The notes: generated by a model not told the origin, from the sequence alone. A stretch of 64,000 bases of DNA from Archivesica marissinica (GCA_014843695.1 CM026390.1:59054057-59118056); one strand, 5' to 3'. Counted from the first letter of the stretch, positions 26,060 through 36,990 are shown. Translations and numbers: made by a program.

Positions 26060-28644
26060 ATATAGCACAACGCAAAGATCGATTGCACGTGTTTCTATCT
26101 GTTGAAATCATTGAAGGAGTGTTACACGTGTTTCTATCGAATGAAATCATTCAACGCGATTTACACGTGTTTCTATTGATTGAAATCATTGAACGTGATT
26201 TGCACGTGTTTCTATCGATTGAAATCATTAAACGAGAGTTGCACTTGTTTCTGTCGATTGCATTCATTAAACGCGAGTTGCACGTGTTTCTATCGATTAC
26301 ATTCATTAAACGCGAGTTGCACGTATTTCTATCGATTGCATTCATTTTTTGCATGTGTTTCTATCGATTAAAATCATTGAACGCGATTTGCACGTGTGTC
26401 TATCGATTGAAATCATTAATCGCGAGTTGCACGTGTTTCTGTCGATTGCATTCATTAAACGCGATTTGCACGTGTTTCTATCGATTGAAATCATTAAACT
26501 CGAGCTGCTCAACATTTGTTTATATCGATTGAAATCATTGGAAGGCGAGTTACACGTGTTTATATCGATTGGAATCATTGGTAGGCGAGTTACACGTGTT
26601 TATATCGATTGGAATCATTGGTAGGCGAGTTACACGTGTCTATATCGATTGGAATCATTGAACGCGATTTGCACGTGTTTCTATCGATTGAAATCATTAA
26701 ACGCGAGTTGCACGTGTTTATATCGATTGAAATCATTGAACACGATTTACACGTGTTTCTATCGATTGGAATCATTAACGCGAGTTGCACGTGTTTCTAT
26801 CGATTGGAATCATTAAACGCGAGTTGCACGTGTTTCTCTCGATTGGAATCATTAAACGCGAGTTGCAGGTGTTTCTATCGATTGAAATCTTTAAACGCGA
26901 GCTGCTCTACCTTTGTCTATATCGATTGAAATCATTGGAAGGCGAGTTACACGTGTTTCTATCGATTGGAATCATTGGTAGGCGAATTACACGTGTTTAT
27001 ATCGATTGGAATCATTGGCAGACGAGTTACACGTGTTTGTATTGATTGGAATCATTGGCAGGCGAGTTACACGTGTTTGTATTGATTGGAATCATTGGCA
27101 GACGAGTTACACGTGTTTGTATTGATTGGAATCATTGGCAGACGAGTTACACGTGTTTGTATTGGTTGGAATCATTGGCAGGCGAGTTACACATGTTTCT
27201 ATCGATTGGAATCATTGGTAGGCGAGTTACACGTGTTCTTCTTGCTTGAGGGGTAACGTGTTATCGATGAATATTAGCGATTCACGGTTTCTATATTGAT
27301 CATTGAGGTTCACGTGTTTATCGATTGAATCATTAGGATTCACTGTTTCTTCGATTGTTTGGGTTGTTTTTGTTTTGGGTGTTTTTTGTTTACGTGTTCT
27401 ATCGATTTGAATCATTGGTAGGCGAGTTGCACGTGATTCTATCGATTGGAATCATAGGTAGGCGAGTTGCACGTGTTTATATCGATTGAAATCATAGGTA
27501 GACGAGTTGCACGTGTTTCTATCGATTGAAATCATAGGTAGGCGAGTTGCGCGTGTTTCTATCGATTGGAATCATAGGTAGGCGAGTTGCATGTGTTTCT
27601 ATCGATTGGAATCTTTAAACGCGAGCTGCACCTTTGTCTATATCGATTGAAATCATTGGAAGGCGAGTTATACGTAGTTCTATCGATTGGAATCATTGGA
27701 GGCGAGTTACACGTGTTTGTATTGGTTGGAATCATTGGAGGCGAGTTACACGTGTTTGTATGGTGGAATCATTGCAGGCGAGTTACACGTGTTTGTTGGT
27801 TGGAATCATTGGCGGCGAGTTACACGTGTTTCTATCGATTGGAATCATTGGAGGCGAGTTACACGTGTTTGTATTGGTTGGAATCATTGGAGGCGAGTTA
27901 CACGTGTTTCTATCGATTGGAATCATTGGAGGCGAGTTACACGTTTTCTATCGTTGATCATGGAGGCGAGTTAAGTGTTTCTATCGATTGGAATCATTGG
28001 AGGCGATTACACGTGTTTCTATCGATTGGAATCATTGGCAGGCGAGTTACACGTGTTTCTATCGATTGGAATCATTGGCAGGCGAGTTACACGTGTTTCT
28101 ATCGATTGGAATCATTGGCAGGCGAGTTACACGTGTTTCTATCGATTGGAATCATTGGCAGGCGAGTTACACGTGTTTCTATCGATTGGAATCATTGGCA
28201 GGCGAGTTACACGTGTTTCTATCGATTGGAATCATTGGTAGGGGAGTTATACGTAGTTCTATCGATTTGAATCATTGGTAGGCGAGTTGCACGTGATTCT
28301 ATCGATTGGAATCATAGGTAGGCGAGTTGCACGTGTTTATATCGATTGAAATCATAGGTAGACGAGTTTGCACGTGTTTCTATCGATTGAAATCATAGGT
28401 AGGCGAGTTGCGCGTGTTTCTATCGATTGGAATCATAGGTAGGCGAGTTGCATGTGTTTCTATCGATTGGAATCATTGGGAGGCGAGTTGCACGTGTTTC
28501 TATCGATTGGAATCATTGGGAGGAGAATTGCACGTGTTTCTATAGATTGGAATAATTGAAGGCGAGTTACACGTGTTTCTATCGATTGGAAGGCGAGCTA
28601 CACGTGTTTCTATCGATTGGAATCATTGGTAGGCGAGTTGCACT
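26060..28644. repeat. 39-40-bp minisatellite carrying CACGTG and ATCGAT in most units
   Basis: About 65 copies with 'cacgtgtttctatcgattg' followed by 'aatcatt' and 'gcgagtt'. Most units hold the palindrome CACGTG (E-box core) and the palindrome ATCGAT. A segment from about 27401 recurs at 28261, an offset of 860 bp. The part from 27237 to 27400 and some units around 27750-28010 contain many small deletions. Frames here (up to 227 codons) are periodic and not genes. Confidence 0.93.
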
Positions 28645-28674
28645 GGTAACGACGATAAATAAATGTAAAACACA
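28645..28674 (+). mobile_element. SINE-B 3' end fragment at the array border
   Basis: The 39-bp array changes, without a gap, into 'ggtaacgacgataaataa' and 'atgtaaaacaca', which is the 3' end of SINE-B. The rest of the element is absent. Confidence 0.6.
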
Positions 28675-28738
28675 CATACAATATTATGCATCACAAAACC
28701 TCTGCACACAAATCAGTCCTCGTGATTTTGACATGCAT

Positions 28739-28741
28739 ACT

Positions 28742-28772
<31 letters not shown>
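28739..28772. repeat. (GA)n microsatellite
   Basis: An uninterrupted GA run of about 26 bases continues into GAGC-type degenerate repeats. Confidence 0.9.
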
Positions 28773-28774
<2 letters not shown>

Positions 28775-28909
28775 GGGCGGAGAAGGCGAGAGAGAACCTG
28801 TCCGACATAACCCAGATACAATGCAAACAATTGATTACAATCTAAGATGACAGCTGTTGTACTGTACGTCCAATGTGATATACTATCATCCAGATCATTA
28901 CCTATTTAA

Positions 28910-29146
28910 CTCTTTCAGCGCCGAATAAATTGAGAGCATGTGCAAGCAACATAGATCCAGATCAGCCGCGGCGTAACGCCGCGTCTGATCAGGATCTATG
29001 TTGTTTGCTATTCGGATAGGTGCTTCAGCTCCACTGTCTGTAGAGCAATCAATATACAGCCTGATCAGACGACACGTTCTGTTCTGTCTGATCGGGTTCT
29101 CGGCTTTTTGCAAAGTCGCTTTTATGCGACATTGGCGGTGAAAGAG
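28910..29146. mobile_element. TTAA-flanked foldback MITE with a central hairpin
   Basis: TTAA stands at 28906-28909 and 29147-29150. The ends are inverted: left 'ctctttcagcgcc', right 'ggcggtgaaagag'. Near 28950-29005 a long hairpin is formed by 'acatagatcc-agatcag' and its complement around a 'cggcgtaacgccg' loop. Length is about 237 bp and it is non-coding. TTAA target sites fit a piggyBac-type non-autonomous element. This assignment is inference. A relative lies at 36259-36494. Confidence 0.7.
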
Positions 29147-29242
29147 TTAATGGAGTGTTGGTTGCTGGAGGTTGTACATACCACGACATGATCACATTTG
29201 ATTTTACATGCATTTGCATGTATTTGCATATATTTGCATATA

Positions 29243-29420
29243 CAGTCAAACCTGTGTTAGTGGTCACCTCCATTAAGCAGCCAACCTGTATTAAGCAGCC
29301 AGTTTCCAGATTCCCAATTGGTTGTTTTATTATATATTTGACCTCTATTAAGCAGCCACCTGCGCTAAGCAGCCACTTTCTCTGACTCCCTTGGCTGGCT
29401 GCTTAACACAGGTTTGACCG
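29243..29420. mobile_element. TA-MITE family 1, best-preserved copy
   Basis: TA at 29241-29242 and 29421-29422 flank ends reading 'cagtcaaacctgt' and 'acaggtttgaccg'. The interior is built from repeated 'ttaagcagcc' blocks in both orientations. The copy sits in a local run of 'tatttgcata' repeats that continues on both sides. Confidence 0.82.
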
Positions 29421-29422
29421 TA

Positions 29423-29657
29423 TTTGCATATATTTGCATATATTTGCATATTACATTTACATTAATGAAGCACGCTATTTATTATTGCTTGTTTCAATTT
29501 TTATCTTAAATTAAAAATAAATAGGCACACGTGATCATCAGTTGTCTATCACACCTAAAATAGTCAAATATACGGGGCCCTATATTACTTATTAGGGTTG
29601 AATATTCATTAATTAATTGAAATTCACTAATGTTGTTAGAACTTGTGGCCCAACCCA
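29423..29657. other. AT-rich spacer, nothing recognised
   Basis: A few 'tttgcatata' repeats at the left, then AT-rich DNA without a frame. Confidence 0.4.
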
Positions 29658-30150
29658 TTTGTGGAAGTCGTATTAGTGCCGTGGATGCGCGTTCCCTGCA
29701 GGTGCGAAAGGTCCGGAGTTCGAGCCACGCTGGAGCCGTTACGATTGTGTTTGTCTTTTTTACGTTTATTAATCGTCGCTACCGGTTGCCCATATGAGCG
29801 ACGCCTCCTGAAGAGATTAGTTATTTTAGATGTTGGAGGATAGTGCATGATACAGACCGAGACCAATTCCAGAATCTTCTCTGGTTCTTTTACGTGCACG
29901 GTGACACGAGACCTCAGTTTAACGTCCCATCTGAAAGACTGTTAATTTTATTAGGGTTAGACGGGAGATGAACCTGCGATCCCTGGATTACCAGTCCAGC
30001 GTGTTACCACTGGACTACAGATCAGTCTGTTACGATTGTGACCTTAGGCAAGGCATTTAAATTCCACATTGCCTCTTCTCTCTCCTTCATGGCGATGGAT
30101 TCCATGGATTCCAAGTTGTAAGAACTTGTTTCTCAATCGAGCTAAAAATA
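29658..30150 (+). mobile_element. SINE-A interrupted by a SINE-B
   Basis: The 5' part (29658-29749: gtggaagtcg..., B box ggagttcgagcc) continues at 30029 (gttacgattgtg, then ccttaggcaaggcattt) and ends near 30150 with 'caatcgagctaaaa'. The break is exactly filled by the SINE-B at 29750-30028. Confidence 0.88.
29750..30028 (-). mobile_element. SINE-B inserted in SINE-A
   Basis: A minus-strand SINE-B with its 3' end at the left (tttattaatcgtcgctaccg) and tRNA-Thr-like head at the right (ggattaccagtccagcg). It is flanked on both sides by 'gttacgattgtg' (29738-29749 and 30029-30040), a 12-bp target-site duplication made of SINE-A sequence. Confidence 0.9.
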
Positions 30151-30159
30151 AATGTGTAT

Positions 30160-30274
30160 ATCCTAAGGCACTAATATTCCGCATGCCTCTTCTCTCTCCT
30201 TCATTGCGATGGATTCCATCAGGAATGAGGCCTCGAGAGTGATTAATATAAGTTGAAAGAACTTGTTTCGTGAC
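30160..30274 (+). mobile_element. SINE-A 3' half
   Basis: It starts inside the body (cctaaggcactaatattcc), continues through 'gcgatggattccatcagg' and 'gattaatataagttg', and ends 'gaacttgtttcg' at the head of the next SINE-A. The tRNA-like part is missing. Confidence 0.7.
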
Positions 30275-30510
30275 GTGGAAGTCGTGATAGCGCGGTGGAT
30301 GCGCGTTCGCTTCAGGTGCGAAAGGTCCGGAGTTCGAGCCCCGCTGGAGCCGTTACGATTGTGCCCTTAGGCAAGGTATTTAAATTCCACGTTGCCTCTT
30401 CTCTCTCCCTCGTGGCGATGGATTCCAAAAGGAATGTGGTCTCGAGAGTGAGTATTATAAGTTGTAATAACTTGTTTCGAAATCGAGCTAAAAATAAATT
30501 TGTATAAACT
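30275..30510 (+). mobile_element. SINE-A, full-length copy
   Basis: A complete head (gtggaagtcgtgatagcgc; B box ggagttcgagcccc), body and tail (gaaatcgagctaaaaataaa). A second copy of only the last 35 bases (cgcaatcgagctaaaataaa) follows at about 30516-30555, as in tail-slippage products. Confidence 0.85.
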
Positions 30511-30555
30511 AACTTTTTTCGCAATCGAGCTAAAATAAATTTGTATAAACTAACC

Positions 30556-31710
30556 AATTTGCTAAATTTCTATTTGTACAACGAGTGTAATTGTTATGTA
30601 CATGTATATAGAGCAATACAATATTATCAAATCAATTCATTTAAAACTGAGTATAATAAATATAATGAGATAGTTGAAAACAAAATAAAACATATAGCAA
30701 CATTTCTTTACCTTTACATGACAAGAATATCAAAACATGGACAAACACTCATTTTCTTAAACATGAATTCTGAAGCGGCCCCTTACCTGTTTATTAAACA
30801 TTATAATTTCGAAAGCTCAATATGTCAGCGTGTTCGAGTAAGCGACTCTGGTCGTGTTGTATTATATTGTGAGTCTACAATCAATAACACGTTATTGTTA
30901 AATAAGAAACAAGCATGACAGGTTTGTTTTTTTAAATTATTAATAGAGTGCTTAGTTGTTCTGCATAGTGATGTATTGTCCACAATGATCAAGCGTTTAT
31001 AGAAATCCCCCACAAAACCCATCTGATAAGTCGTCTCAAATGCGACCATAAATTACATGGCTAATTGCGACAACTGTCGAAATGATCAGTAAATCAGCGT
31101 TTAAAGTTAAGATACCACCCCGTATTGGAGAACCTAATGGACGGTTTGAACATTACAGGTATGTTTTATATTGTTTATGGCCAAAAGTCACCTTTGATGT
31201 ATTGTGTCGGTGGAATAATGTGTGAAAATACGGCCGTATCAAATTGAAGATAAATTCGGCACGCAAAGGTAGTCTCGTAAATCAAGTTTATTAATCCGGG
31301 GAACCAGATCGAATTACTGCCGAACCTGTGTCTGTTTTACAGTATTTAACAACCGACAGATATTATTTCACTAATAATGTTCTTGTGCTATCACACACTG
31401 TATAGGACTAGATAAAGCTATCCACCATTAACTATTGGGCTTTTGTACAATTAAGCAATCTTACATACAATTAGATCTTATTTTCGGAAACTATTTCCTT
31501 TTGTTAACATGATAAATGTATCTCACACACGATATAGAAAACATGTTAATGGCCCTTAGAGTGAACACAATTAGGATTGCCTTTTATTTAACTATTATTA
31601 TACCAACCCATACAAAACATACACCCATTACTGCCAGTTCTTATTGACTCATTTTGATTACTATGATAATTGCTTTGAACCTTATTTGTTAAATATTAAA
31701 AGCGATCTAC
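30556..31710. other. Unique AT-rich DNA, no gene recognised
   Basis: The longest frame is 125 codons at 30541-30918 (plus). It is lysine-, asparagine- and tyrosine-rich, without a motif I know, and overlaps the SINE-A tail at its start. I consider it chance. Nothing else stands out. Confidence 0.4.
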
Positions 31711-31934
31711 TACGTATATCTTCTCATCAATGCAACCCGGGTTCGATCCTCTGACCGGGAAGTATGTGCGATGGTACGGTTGTCGCCATATCGGACAGGT
31801 GGGTTTTCTCCGGGTACTCCGGTTTCCTCCCACACGAATGACCACATTTACGCTTTCACCCGCCCCAACGAGAGTGATTAATATAAGGTGTTGAATCTTG
31901 TTTCACAATCGTTGTAAAATAAATAAAGTTTAAA
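31711..31934 (+). mobile_element. SINE-C, 5'-variant copy
   Basis: Begins 'tacgtatatcttctc' as the copy at 14230 does, then B box 'cccgggttcgatcc', conserved stretch 'gtgggttttctccggg' and 'actccggtttcctcccac', and tail 'gtaaaataaataaagttt'. Confidence 0.8.
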
Positions 31935-31955
31935 TTAAAACATATCATTAATACT

Positions 31956-32068
31956 GTAAGTTAATAGATTCCATCGGGGTATGAACTACACTGAACGTGT
32001 GTGAAGGGCCTTCACTCTAACTTTAAACACACCAACTGTAGTTCATAGCCCGATGAAATTTACTAACA
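31956..32068. repeat. Imperfect palindrome (hairpin) of about 113 bp
   Basis: The left arm 'catcggggtatgaactaca' pairs with the right arm 'tgtagttcatagcccgatg'. The loop holds a second near-palindrome 'gtgaagggccttcac'. It may be a small foldback element. Confidence 0.7.
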
Positions 32069-32244
32069 CGCGATTATTTACTTTATATTGACATTACTTA
32101 TTCTTTTTAAAGATTGAAAGAAAAATATATCGCACTTCGCATTTAAAATATATTTAGGTCATATTTGCCGGACCTTGTAATGAGATCATCGATGAAATGG
32201 CGTCTGTTCTCGGGAAGGTAATTTTACATATAGCCCACGCGTGC

Positions 32245-32528
32245 GTGTTTTACGTTTATCTATCGTCGCTACCGGTTGCCCATATGAGCGACTCCTCCTG
32301 AAGAGATTAGTCATTTTAGATTTTTGGAGGATAGTGCATGATACATGAGACCCATTCCAGAGTCTCCTCTGGTTCTTTTACGTGCACGATGTACAGCACC
32401 GACACGATACCTCGGTTTAAAGTCCCACCTGAAATACTGTTAATTTTATTACGGTCAGACGGGGGATCGAACCTGCGAACCCTGTATTACCAGTCCAGCG
32501 TGTTACCACTGAACTACCGTTCCGTCTG
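32245..32528 (-). mobile_element. SINE-B, minus strand
   Basis: Complete from the 3' end (tttatctatcgtcgctacc) to the head (gtattaccagtccagcg ... ttccgtctg). The flanks 'tatagcccac' (32230) and 'tatagtccac' (32532) form a target-site duplication with one mismatch. The 140-codon frame starting inside it (32338-32760) is not a gene. Confidence 0.87.
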
Positions 32529-32541
32529 GGTTATAGTCCAC

Positions 32542-33354
32542 TCAGGAATGCAATATTTATATAGTTATCCCACCTCGTGCGCAACGAGTAGAAGTGACAT
32601 AAGTCCCGCCTCTGATATATATCAAATAATTCATATCCTCATTTCCCATTATCAAAATCATATTTGTTTGTATGAAATGCAAACTTGTAATAAATCCAAA
32701 TTTAATGGCATTTCAGATCCCAGAAATGACGTCACTAAAATTTCAATAATCACAGAATGACATGTTGTAGCTAATTAATTATACTTTGATATGCAGTTCA
32801 TTATACTAACTGTCATCTAGCTAGCTTTGATGTGTCTGGATTGATAGTTTATAGTGACATATTAGCCTTTAAATATTTGCCTCTGTTCATATAACACAAT
32901 TTCAGTGCTGTATCGTGACATTTGCATTCATCAAGTGACAAAGAGACTGTCGTAAACATGGTGAAATTGGCGGCACCTCCGCCACACCATTGTGGAGTAG
33001 AAGAAATGTAAACAAGTCACTGTCGCTGCGACCACATCCTGAATTCTTGCGCAGTTGCAACTAGTGCCTCTGGTTATATAATGTAAATATGACCACATCC
33101 TCGCAGATTCTGCATCAGGTTCAGACTTCTGTTGTTAGCTACATAACATAATTATATTCAACCTGCATGACTCAATGTTCTTTCAAGTTTATAACGGTAT
33201 GCCCGGTGAATAAACTGTAAGTCCGCTACGACCCCTACGCGGAGGCTTGACCCCGCCGTATACCCACACACAACCATACTCCTCTCAGAGGAGTGAACGT
33301 GTTTCGCCAAAATAGTGAGTTTGAAGCTATAGTTGGGCTGATGTCCTTCAGCTG
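32542..33354. other. Unique DNA, nothing recognised
   Basis: No coding signal. A 70-codon minus-strand frame at 33158-33370 has no motif I know. Confidence 0.4.
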
Positions 33355-33690
33355 TCCAAATGAGATCCACGAGCGTGGGTGCAAACCAGTCGCCTGGTTA
33401 ATGAGATCCATGAACGTGGACACACAACCTTCATCTGGTCAATGAGATCCATGACATTGGACGCAAAACCGTCGACTGGCCAATGAGATGCAATAATTTG
33501 AACGCAAAATCTTCGACTGGTCAAAGAGATCCATGAGCTTGGATGCAAAACCTTCGACTGGCAAATAATATCCATGAACTTGGACGCAAAACCTTCTACT
33601 GGCCAATGAGATGCAAAACTTGAACGCAAAACCTTCAACTCGCCAATAAGATCCATGAACTTGGACGCACAACCGTCGCCTGGCTTTGAA
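33355..33690. repeat. Degenerate 41-bp minisatellite, about 8 copies
   Basis: Units carry 'ctggccaatgagatccatg' followed by 'aacttggacgcaaaacc', with many substitutions and small indels. This is an old array compared with the others in the window. The minus-strand frames of 102 and 158 codons run through it and repeat with it. Confidence 0.85.
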
Positions 33691-35506
33691 TTGGTCCGTT
33701 TGGTCTTGTAGTGGACCCTGGTTGCATATCCTCCTCCACAGTGCGTTTGATGGTATTAGTTTGGAGATCACAATGACTGAGACCCTTTCTTTAATCCGTA
33801 GATGGTGTTCCATTTGGTCCACATCCATATGTCCCTGGTAAAGTATACCAACGTTCGGGTGTCCTGCGACTATTCCTGTTATTGTGGCCTCCTGCTTTAT
33901 CGATGCTATCGTCAACGCCGTTTTACGTCGCTAGTAGTCGCCCTGGACCTGAGGTTATAAAACTATTATCAGAACTCAAGTGATTTGATTGTTCAGTCTG
34001 ATATTTAAGGTCAGCTGAACCAATCAGAAGTTTGAGATTGAGTTTGAGATTGGAGAAATGTTTTATAACCCCCAGGCCTGCTATCACTTCTACTAGTCGT
34101 TGTGTTATGTTTAAAGTAGTAACGATCGTTGGAAGAATAGTTGAGGGAGTCGTAGCTACACTATTCGCGTCGTCTAATCAAGTGTGTTCACAGCTATGCC
34201 TCCAATGTTTGTCTACGAAGAAATGGTCCCGAAGGTATGTTGTGGTAAGTCTGTCCCCATATGTTCTTAGCAGTGCCTATTCAGGTGACGTGCATGAATC
34301 AGTGGATCTGAGCGGCTACGCGATTCTATTGTGGCCCTAGTACCATTATATATGCTACATAGCATGTCCTCTCCATACAACCCGGCTGACTTCCTCGCGG
34401 AGAGCATGTCGCGTTCGGGAGCACATTTCCAGCGTACGCGCGCGCATCACTTAATTATATCATTATTACACAATATTGATTGTGTGCACACGCGCAAGTC
34501 ACACAAATGGGCCAGAGGACAATTAGGGAGGAGTCCGATACTACCCTATATGTCAGAGGTCACGTGGTTCCTAATAGCTAGCCATTTGAATACCGATTTT
34601 GCCATTCGTTGCCATCCCCTAATATATATAATTATTCATTATTTCTGACTCATCAATATACACTCATATATTACAAAACATAAATAAACAGAAGTCCTAT
34701 TATAACAGGACATGGCCACTCGATATCAGAGTTACAATAAATGCTAAGACATACTGTCTATCAGTTATATAAATATCACACACCCATAAGATAACACACT
34801 GAGCCCGCATTCCACCTGGCAGATTAGAGTTTAGTGGTACGGCCCCATTAGCTTGAACGCATTATTACACAAGGATGAACATTGGTGCAGATGATTTACT
34901 AAGTATGGGCCGGATACAAAGCATTGTAATTTAACCGTTGACCTACCAGTGTGACATTTACCATGAAGCCACGCACCTATGTATCGTATCATCTCAACAT
35001 ACATATAATATAACGATTATAATGAGTGTCCATTAGAAACAGAATTGCGTCCTCATTTGACCTTTGGACCCAAAGTGTGACCTTAACCATAGCGCCACAA
35101 ACATTGCCACTGTGTGCATCATGATGGACCTTTGTGCAACCTATTCCAAAATGGATGGAATACATGTATTACTAGGCATGCGGCTGATATGTATGCACAC
35201 ATAGTGTACCCACTTTGACCTTCAATCTCTAACTGTAACATTGACCCAATGTGACATTGACCATTAAGATGAACATCCGTATGACTTTATATTGCACACA
35301 CTTACATTTGACCTATAAGCGTAACTTTGACCTTTTTGTGGAGGTGAATTTGTATTATGTGAATGTACATAGCGAAACATTATGTACATATCCAAACAAT
35401 ACTCGATTCTGTACGCCTCATTCCGATACATAAGTTACATACGATTCCATGTCCCGACAAGACATTATGTACATTGTTACATACGATACATACATATCAA
35501 GTTGCT
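33691..35506. other. Unique DNA, no gene recognised
   Basis: Two adjoining plus-strand frames (34032-34340 and 34331-34648, 102 and 105 codons) show no family I can defend. Between 35040 and 35340 there are several TGACC(T)TTG-type half-sites (for example at 35057, 35212 and 35326), a common low-level repeat pattern. No tRNA boxes or strong inverted repeats were seen. Confidence 0.4.
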
Positions 35507-35823
35507 TTCCCTCCCGCCCTCCCTCCCCCTCTCTCCCCCTCTATCTACTCTCTCCCTATCTCTCCCTCCCTATCTCCCTCTCTCCCCCTCTCCTCTCTCT
35601 CCCTCCCCTCTCTCCCTCCCTCTCCCCTCCCCCCTCTCCCCTCTCTCCTCTCCCCCTCCTCCCCTCCTCCCTCCCTTCTTCTCCCCCTCTCTCTATCTCT
35701 CCCCCTCTATTCCCTCTCTCTCCCCTCTCTCCCTCTCTCTCCTCTATCTCCCCCCCTCTATCTCCCTCTCTCTCCCCTCTCTCCCTCTCTCTCTCTCCCC
35801 CCTCTCTCTCTCTCTCTCTCTCG
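35507..35823. repeat. Polypyrimidine tract of about 315 bp
   Basis: Nearly all C and T on the plus strand, with isolated A residues and one early G, built from 'ctctcccc' and 'ctccctc' units and ending in (CT)n. The plus-strand frames of 127 to 202 codons here (Pro/Ser/Leu only) are composition artefacts. Such tracts can form triplex DNA, which is general knowledge and not seen here. Confidence 0.9.
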
Positions 35824-36041
35824 ATGTATTAAGTTACATTACATGCCAATTCCCCCCACAATAGTTTATGTACATCTTGCTATATACGATAGCTACATAC
35901 CTTGCAAGTTACGTAGCATGACACCCGCCTACACGATTCTGTGTAAGGGTTTTCATGGCACCTACCAATAATTTACCATCCTGTGCAATCTGACCCTGAA
36001 TGAATTTTGCCATATACGAGTATATATAACCATAAACGATT

Positions 36042-36206
36042 GGGGAAGTCGTTATAGCGCAGTGGATGCGCGTTCGCTTCAGGTGCGAATGGGCCGGAGT
36101 TCGAGCTCGTGGCAATGGATTCCATCAGGAATGAGGTCTCGAGAGTGATTAATATAAGTTTGTAAGAACTTGTTTCGCAATCGAGCTAAATAAATTTGTA
36201 TAAACT
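36042..36206 (+). mobile_element. SINE-A with an internal deletion
   Basis: The head (gaagtcgttatagcgcagtg; B box ggagttcgagc) joins directly to 'cgtggcaatggattcc', so the 'cccttaggcaaggc' section is missing. The tail (cgcaatcgagctaaataaa) is intact and abuts the inverted-repeat element at 36207. Confidence 0.8.
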
Positions 36207-36649
36207 AGACGCTTGGAGGTCTGGACAAGTGGTTTCAGGTTCAAATTATACAGTTTAACCCATTCAACACCAAGTAACTGACATGGACTGGTCCATGATA
36301 TTTTTAGACCAATAAATTAATAACAAAATTACATTTGGATCAGTTCATTTATCAAAATGGGTAAACAATTTTCTAAAAATAGTTATATTACTTGAAAAAA
36401 GTGCAGATCCTGATGAGACGGCTCGTCACGAGCCGGCTCATCTGGATCTACACTTTTTTGAAAGCCAATTTAGAGGTATGTGGTGTTGAAAGGGTTACTA
36501 AACAATCAATAGGCTTGACGCTACATGTATACATACAACAATAGTAGACCATAGCCAAGCACATTTACAAAAAGACACCTCGTCACTATCAGAATAATTA
36601 TGGACCATAATTTTGAACCGAAACCACTTGTCCAGACCCCCAAGCGTCT
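36207..36649. mobile_element. Inverted-repeat element with ends of about 43 bp, hosting a nested MITE
   Basis: The left end starts 'agacgcttggaggtctgg' and the right end finishes 'ccagacccccaagcgtct'. The arms (36207-36250 and 36607-36649) match over about 43 bases with few mismatches. No frame lies inside. The MITE at 36259-36494 occupies more than half of the interior. I cannot assign a superfamily. Confidence 0.7.
36259..36494. mobile_element. TTAA-flanked foldback MITE with central hairpin, second member
   Basis: The left flank is TTAA (36255-36258) and the right flank TTAC (36495-36498, one change). The ends 'cccattcaacacc' and 'ggtgttgaaaggg' are inverted and begin with CCC, as piggyBac-type ends do. 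The interior has a hairpin around 'acggctcgtcacgagccg' (about 36419). It is the same design as 28910-29146 with little sequence identity outside the ends. Confidence 0.7.
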
Positions 36650-36990
36650 GTGTATGTAACTTGACTCCTATTCCGGACACACTGGACTCTCTGTCCAAGT
36701 GATTATGGGTGTTGACTTCAAATAACTAGCCTCTCGCAGAGGTATATTCCATTCCTATCAGTTGTTTCGGATACCTTTGTGCGAAACACCTATCTAGCTG
36801 GCATGTATGTGGAAGATTCGTGGAGAACCCCACCACAACAGATGACCTCCATAAAAAATATGAAGAGCATACTTGACAGCATGCAACTGTTGGTACTGAT
36901 AACTAGGACACTGTTTCTTTATAGTATAAACCATATACTGTATTTGTTTCGTGATAATCTGCATATTGAGTGTATTTGCTTGTTATCTCA
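36650..36990. other. Unique DNA, nothing recognised
   Basis: No frame of note (a 90-codon one at 36779-37051 runs into the SINE-B) and no repeats. Confidence 0.4.

Noticed and set aside
21585..28644. CRISPR-like arrays
   Set aside because: The repeats are head-to-tail without unique spacers, and no cas genes are present. They are minisatellites in a eukaryotic genome.
30541..30918. 125-codon frame
   Set aside because: It begins in a SINE-A tail, has an AT-driven residue composition and no recognisable domain.
34331..34648. Possible retroelement fragment (NPADFLAES resembles the end of an RNase H region in LTR or DIRS elements)
   Set aside because: Only one short motif matches and no integrase, protease or reverse transcriptase lies nearby, so I cannot defend it.
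35363..35971. Proline/serine/leucine-rich frames of 127-202 codons
   Set aside because: They are a translation of the polypyrimidine tract.
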